Both the position numbers and the translations under genes were made by a program. From assembly GCA_013288465.1 (NCBI GenBank), contig JABDBT010000019.1:15870-26464 (forward strand): DNA of 10,595 nt, written 5' to 3'. Within the stretch, counting starts at the first letter, position 1; every line of letters begins with the position of its first letter. Positions 6,195-10,595 of the stretch are shown here, one piece after another. This stretch comes from Bacteroidota bacterium. GTDB lineage: Bacteria > Bacteroidota > Bacteroidia > Sphingobacteriales > Sphingobacteriaceae. The notes under the pieces are model-generated. The model saw only the letters and a list, made by a program, of their open reading frames with translations. It made no database searches and was not told the origin of the DNA.

Positions 6195-6342
6195 AGAACC
6201 AAGAGGCAAGAATCAAGAATCAAGACGGATTTTTTGAAACTTGAAGAATGGCATAAGATTGAAAGTGACAGGGTTTTAAAAGATATATTGTAAAAAAAAA
6301 ATAAAAACAATCTTGATTCTTGAATCTCGATTCTTGACTCTA
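6195..6342. repeat. Heptamer-armed palindromic element, copy 3, inside the act operon
   Basis: The left arm 6195-6226 (agaaccaagaggcaagaatc, then aagaatcaagac) is an imperfect inverted repeat of 6310-6342 (ends cgattcttgactcta), with about 26 of 32 positions pairing. The interior of about 85 bp is A/T-rich and ends in a long A-run. It starts 4 nt after the actA stop and ends 16 nt before the actB ATG, filling nearly the whole spacer. There is no promoter-like TAnnTTTG in the spacer, so actB probably depends on read-through of the hairpin. Confidence 0.82.
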
Positions 6343-6358
6343 ACAACATATAGCTTAA

Positions 6359-9300
6359 ATGGATAGCAATAAAAAATACTGGAAAGGTTTAGAAGAGCTA
6401 AACAAAACACCGGAATTTGTTGAGAAAAATAAAAACGAATTTCCTGAACCTATTCCTATCGAAGATGTTTTAAGCGGAAACGGTTTATTAGGCAAAACTC
6501 CCCGTCGCGACTTTTTAAAGGCGGTTGGTTTTGGCGTTGGCGCGGTTACGTTGGCAGCTTGCCAAAAAGTGCCCGTGCATAAATCAATACCTTATTTAAT
6601 TAAGCCCGAGGAGGTAACCCCGGGTGTAGCCAATTACTATTCATCAACTTATGATGGCCATGCTATATTGGTTAAAACCCGCGAAGGCCGCCCTATCAAA
6701 ATTGAAGGTAACCCTAACGACCTGTTATCAAAAGGTGGCTTAAGTGCCCAGGCACAAGCTTCGGTATTGGATTTGTATGACGTTAACCGCGTACAAAAAC
6801 CAATGAAAGATGCTACCGAATATGAGTGGAAAGATGTTGACGCTTTTGTTATTCGTGAATTGGCAGCTATTAAAGCAGGCGGTAAAAAAATACGCATCGT
6901 TTCACCAACTATTCACAGCCCTTCAACTTTAGCGGTAATAGCCGATTTTATTGCACAGTACCCTGCCGCTAAACATATTAATTACGACGCGGTATCTTAT
7001 ACCGGTATTATACAAGCTAATCAAAACAGTTTCGGGAAGGCAGTATTGCCTCACTACCGTTTTGATAAGGCCGACGTTATTGTAAGTTTCGGCGCCGATT
7101 TTTTAGGCGCATGGATATCTCCAACCGAGTTTACTACACAGTACGTACAAAACCGTAATAACAAATCGCTGCAAAGCAAAAAAATGTCGCGCCATATCCA
7201 GTTTGAAACCGGTATGAGCCTGACAGGTACCAATGCCGACGTTCGCATCCCTATCAAAACATCTGAAGAAGGTGTGGCGCTGGTTAATTTATACAATGCT
7301 ATTGCAGGCACAACATTGCCCGGCAGCAAAAAATTAGCCGATAACGCTACCAATAATGCCATTACCCTTGCGGCAAATGAATTAAAGGCTGCCAAAGGCA
7401 AAGCGCTGGTAGTAGCCGGTTCAAATGATGTAGCTACACAAGTATTGGTTAATGCCATTAACTCGGCATTAGGCAGCTACGGTACTACTATTGACCTGGA
7501 TAACTACTCAAACCAATACGCCGGTAACGATGCCGAATTTGTTGAGTTTTTAGGTGAGCTTAAAAAAGGTGAGGTTGACGCGGTATTCTTCCTGAATAAT
7601 GCAAACCCTGCTTACGAATATTATAACAGCAAAGAATTTACCGACGCTTTAGCTAAGGTGCGTTTACGTGTATCATTTAATGATCATAAAGACGAAACAT
7701 CAGCCCTTTGTAATGTGCTTACGCCAAACCATTATTATTTAGAGTCATGGGGCGATGATAACATTGTTGAAGGCTACTATACCATTTTACAACCAACCAT
7801 TAACCCGGTATATGATACCCGCCAGGCCGAGCAAAGCTTATTGATATGGGCTGACGCACCGGTTAAGGAATATTATACTTACGTTAGAAATAACTGGGAT
7901 AAAAAATTATTGGCAATAGGCAGCTTATCCGGTCAAAAAGGATGGGAAACTTTATTGCAAACAGGTTTTGTAAAAGCTTCTGATAAACCTGCCGGTTCAT
8001 ACACTTTCACCCGCGACCTGAACGCTGTTGCCCACACCATTTTGGCACAAGGCGACCAGTTAGTTGCATCGGGCGATAAAAAGTTTGAATTGCAAGTTTT
8101 CCAAAGCAAAGCAATGCTTGATGGTAAACGCGCCAACAACCCGTGGTTACAGGAACTACCCGACCCGGTATCAAAAGTAACCTGGGACAACTTTGCAGCG
8201 TTATCATTAAATGATATTAAAAAACTGGGGCTTAACGAGGGTGATGTGATCACTATCGATGCCAACGGTTATTCAATTGCCCTGCCTATTTTATTACAAC
8301 CAGGCCAGGCAGAAGGAACCATATCAGTAGCCCTGGGTTATGGCCGTACAATGGCAGGCCCGGTAGGCGATGGCGTAGGTAAAAATGCATTCCCTTTTAT
8401 GGTATTGCGTAACGGTACATTGCAGTCATCAGCAGGTGTGGCAACTATCAGCTCAACAGGCGATAATATTGTTTTGGCTCAAACCCAAACTCACCACTCG
8501 TACGAAGGCCGTAACGTTGTTCGCGAAACTACGCTGAAAGATTACTTAAAAGATCCATACCATAACAGTGGCCGCAGTGGGTCTGACCATAAAGCATATA
8601 CCAGCTTATGGGACGAGTACCAACGCCCAACCTATAACTGGGTAATGGCTATTGATTTGAACGCCTGTACCGGTTGCGGTGCCTGCGTGGTAGCTTGTAA
8701 CGCCGAAAACAATGTGCCTGTAGTTGGCCGCGACGAAGTTCGCCGCCGCCGCGAAATGCACTGGATACGTATTGACCGCTACTATAGCTTTAATGATGCC
8801 GGTAAAAATGTAACCGAAGAGAGAGAAATTGGTAAGCTTGAAAACCTTAACAACGTATCGGTAATACATCAGCCAATGCTTTGTCAGCATTGCGATCATG
8901 CGCCTTGCGAAACAGTTTGCCCGGTATTAGCTACTGTTCACTCATCAGAAGGGTTGAACCACATGGCTTATAACCGTTGCGTAGGTACACGTTATTGCGC
9001 AAACAACTGTCCGTTCAAAGTTCGCCGCTTTAACTGGTTCAACTACTGGAACGATTCGCGCTTTGAAAATTACTTACAGGAACAACATACACAATTAGTA
9101 TTAAACCCTGATGTTACCACACGTTTCCGTGGGGTAATGGAAAAATGCTCAATGTGTATCCAGCGTATCCAGGCCGGTAAGTTACAGGCTAAAATGGAAA
9201 AACGCCAGGTTAAAGACGGTGATATTAAAGTAGCTTGTCAGCAAACCTGCCCGGCTAACGCCATCATCTTCGGTAATGCGGTTGACCCGAACTCGGAAGT

Positions 9301-9412
9301 TTCAAAAGCGTTGAAGAGCGAAAGAACATTCTACGTGTTGGAAGAATTGAACGTACAGCCGGGTATTGGGTACCAGGTAAAGGTTAGAAATAGAACAGAA
9401 TTAGAAGCTTAA
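6359..9412 (+). CDS. actB: ACIII subunit ActB, molybdopterin-like plus iron-sulfur protein with extended Tat signal
   Basis: 1017 residues. A 48-residue polar extension precedes the Tat motif RRDFLK (Arg49-Arg50), a hydrophobic stretch and a lipobox LAAC with Cys68; Bacteroidota ActB proteins are known for such an extended Tat region. Residues about 75-740 are the ActB1 part, related to molybdopterin oxidoreductases; in characterised ACIII this part has no cofactor. Residues about 755-1000 are the ActB2 ferredoxin-like part: Cys770-773-776-780, Cys842-845-850-854, Cys874-880-884, Cys930-933 and Cys960-964, which fits the family's three [4Fe-4S] and one [3Fe-4S] clusters. It acts on the periplasmic side, relaying electrons from quinol oxidised at ActC to the ActA hemes. 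ActB1 and ActB2 are fused, as is usual. actC follows 21 bp later. Confidence 0.95.
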   Translation: MDSNKKYWKGLEELNKTPEFVEKNKNEFPEPIPIEDVLSGNGLLGKTPRRDFLKAVGFGVGAVTLAACQKVPVHKSIPYLIKPEEVTPGVANYYSSTYDGHAILVKTREGRPIKIEGNPNDLLSKGGLSAQAQASVLDLYDVNRVQKPMKDATEYEWKDVDAFVIRELAAIKAGGKKIRIVSPTIHSPSTLAVIADFIAQYPAAKHINYDAVSYTGIIQANQNSFGKAVLPHYRFDKADVIVSFGADFLGAWISPTEFTTQYVQNRNNKSLQSKKMSRHIQFETGMSLTGTNADVRIPIKTSEEGVALVNLYNAIAGTTLPGSKKLADNATNNAITLAANELKAAKGKALVVAGSNDVATQVLVNAINSALGSYGTTIDLDNYSNQYAGNDAEFVEFLGELKKGEVDAVFFLNNANPAYEYYNSKEFTDALAKVRLRVSFNDHKDETSALCNVLTPNHYYLESWGDDNIVEGYYTILQPTINPVYDTRQAEQSLLIWADAPVKEYYTYVRNNWDKKLLAIGSLSGQKGWETLLQTGFVKASDKPAGSYTFTRDLNAVAHTILAQGDQLVASGDKKFELQVFQSKAMLDGKRANNPWLQELPDPVSKVTWDNFAALSLNDIKKLGLNEGDVITIDANGYSIALPILLQPGQAEGTISVALGYGRTMAGPVGDGVGKNAFPFMVLRNGTLQSSAGVATISSTGDNIVLAQTQTHHSYEGRNVVRETTLKDYLKDPYHNSGRSGSDHKAYTSLWDEYQRPTYNWVMAIDLNACTGCGACVVACNAENNVPVVGRDEVRRRREMHWIRIDRYYSFNDAGKNVTEEREIGKLENLNNVSVIHQPMLCQHCDHAPCETVCPVLATVHSSEGLNHMAYNRCVGTRYCANNCPFKVRRFNWFNYWNDSRFENYLQEQHTQLVLNPDVTTRFRGVMEKCSMCIQRIQAGKLQAKMEKRQVKDGDIKVACQQTCPANAIIFGNAVDPNSEVSKALKSERTFYVLEELNVQPGIGYQVKVRNRTELEA

Positions 9413-9433
9413 TTTATAACAGAGATTTAAAAT

Positions 9434-10595
9434 ATGGCATCTCATAATGAATCAATAATAAGGGAACCGTTAATCACGGGAAAAGACATCACGTATGCCA
9501 AAATTACGGATGATATACTTTTTCCTGTTGAAAACAAAGCCAACAAAGCCTGGTGGATCGGTTTCATCGTAGCTTCTTTGGGCGCTTGCCTTTGGGTATT
9601 TGCGGTAAGCTGGACTTTTTGGTATGGTATAGGCTCGTGGGGGTTAAACAAAACAGTAGGCTGGGCCTGGGATATCACCGGATTTGTGTGGTGGGTAGGT
9701 ATTGGTCACGCCGGTACGCTTATATCAGCTATCCTTTTATTGTTCCGTCAAAAATGGCGTAACTCCATTAACCGCTCGGCCGAAGCGATGACTATTTTCG
9801 CTGTAATTTGCGCGGCCACTTACGTAGTATCGCACATGGGCCGCCCGTGGATGGCTTTATATTGTTTACCAATACCAAACCAGTACGGCTCGTTATGGGT
9901 TAACTTTAACTCGCCGCTTATTTGGGACGTATTTGCAATATCAACTTACTTCTCGGTATCGTTAGTGTTTTGGTACACCGGTTTATTGCCTGATTTTGCT
10001 ACCATCCGCGACCGTGCTACCGGTTTACGTCGCAGAATTTACTCTATCTGTTCATTTGGATGGACAGGTTCGGTAAAAACATGGCAGCGTTTTGAAACCG
10101 TATCATTAATATTAGCCGGTATTTCAACACCGCTTGTACTATCGGTTCACACCATTGTATCAATGGACTTTGCTACCTCGCTCGAGCCGGGATGGCATAC
10201 TACTATATTCCCTCCTTATTTCGTTGCAGGGGCCATCTTCTCAGGTTTTGCCATGGTGCAAACGCTGTTATTGGTTACCCGTAAGGTATTAGGATTAGAG
10301 AATTATATTACCATGTTCCACATCGAATCAATGAACAAAATTATCCTGGTAACAGGGTCAATTGTTGGTGTGGCTTATTTAACAGAATTCTTTATAGCTT
10401 ACTACTCAGGCGGCGAATATGAGCAATATACCTTCCTTAACAGGTTTATAGGGCCGTACTGGTGGGCAGGTTGTATGATGTACGGCTGTAACATACTCAT
10501 GACCCAGTTAATGTGGTTTAAAAGGGTGCGTACCAGCATCGCTATTTCATGGGCGCTATCAATTGTAGTAAACATCGGTATGTGGTTTGAGCGTT
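9434..10595 (+). CDS. actC: ACIII subunit ActC, NrfD-like quinol-binding membrane protein (3' end outside window)
   Basis: The ATG at 9434 opens a frame of 387 codons that runs off the window; family members are near 460-480 residues, so roughly the last fifth is missing. A cytoplasmic-type N-terminus (REPLITGKDITYAKITDDIL) is followed by hydrophobic helices at about 38-66, 80-105, 117-134, 160-185, 222-245, 259-282, 303-325 and 337-360, as in NrfD/PsrC-family subunits. Conserved polar residues in or next to helices include His92 (GIGHAGT), His134-Met-Gly-Arg137-Pro, Asp165 (LIWDVF) and Asp245 (SMDFA). His134, Asp165 and Asp245 are good candidates for the menaquinol site near the ActB [3Fe-4S] cluster, by analogy with the known ACIII structure. 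ActC has no heme or Fe-S motif of its own. It is 21 bp downstream of actB and surely co-transcribed. actD, actE and actF would be expected beyond the right edge. Confidence 0.95.
   Translation, partial: MASHNESIIREPLITGKDITYAKITDDILFPVENKANKAWWIGFIVASLGACLWVFAVSWTFWYGIGSWGLNKTVGWAWDITGFVWWVGIGHAGTLISAILLLFRQKWRNSINRSAEAMTIFAVICAATYVVSHMGRPWMALYCLPIPNQYGSLWVNFNSPLIWDVFAISTYFSVSLVFWYTGLLPDFATIRDRATGLRRRIYSICSFGWTGSVKTWQRFETVSLILAGISTPLVLSVHTIVSMDFATSLEPGWHTTIFPPYFVAGAIFSGFAMVQTLLLVTRKVLGLENYITMFHIESMNKIILVTGSIVGVAYLTEFFIAYYSGGEYEQYTFLNRFIGPYWWAGCMMYGCNILMTQLMWFKRVRTSIAISWALSIVVNIGMWFER

Noticed and set aside
6008..6349. Minus-strand 113-codon frame across the actA end and spacer
   Set aside because: It is antisense to the heme-binding end of actA and to the repeat element; no independent support.
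9442..9762. Open frames on both strands within the actC start
   Set aside because: The ActC reading frame from 9434 is clearly the coding one (NrfD-like helices through to the window end); these are shadows.

Overview
The window looks like chromosomal DNA of an aerobic Bacteroidota bacterium, probably a Sphingobacteriaceae/Mucilaginibacter-like organism. The basis is an alternative complex III (ACIII) operon in the Bacteroidota actA-actB-actC order, a type IX secretion (T9SS) C-terminal sorting domain, promoters of the Bacteroidota TTG / TAnnTTTG type, AT-rich leaders without clear Shine-Dalgarno sequences, and moderate GC. The genus is an inference from style; no marker gene is present.

Left part (1-2295, minus strand): two surface or secreted protein genes. 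A small T9SS-sorted protein (2295-1780) is followed downstream by a long collagen-like Gly-X-Y protein (1589 to beyond base 1). The collagen-like gene runs off the window and is built from nested DNA tandem repeats. Its DNA is visibly more GC-rich than the rest.

Middle (2296-3477): about 1.2 kb without a credible gene. It holds three different palindromic elements in a row: a 210-bp MITE-like element with 14-bp terminal inverted repeats and a CTTAG direct repeat at each end, a REP-like inverted pair of two-hairpin arms, and a CCCTCTTT-bounded palindrome. It ends at a good Bacteroidota promoter.

Right part (3510-10595, plus strand): a deoxyhypusine-synthase-family enzyme (3510-4490), then the ACIII operon: actA (4886-6190, hexaheme membrane cytochrome c), actB (6359-9412, molybdopterin-oxidoreductase-like domain plus iron-sulfur domain, Tat signal) and actC (9434 to beyond the window end, NrfD-like quinol-oxidising membrane subunit). 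By the known role of the family, ActC oxidises menaquinol, electrons pass through the ActB Fe-S clusters to the ActA hemes and then towards a cytochrome oxidase.

The most unusual feature is a family of three 145-156 bp intergenic elements (1606-1750, 4501-4656, 6195-6342). Their arms are tandem degenerate heptamers (A-R-Y-C-A-A-G) and are inverted repeats of each other. One fills the actA-actB spacer inside the operon, and two end exactly 16 nt before a start codon. I found no complete novel defence or biosynthetic system; the novelty is in the repeat elements, the repeat architecture of the collagen-like gene, and a DHS-like enzyme that keeps its lysine but not several other canonical residues.
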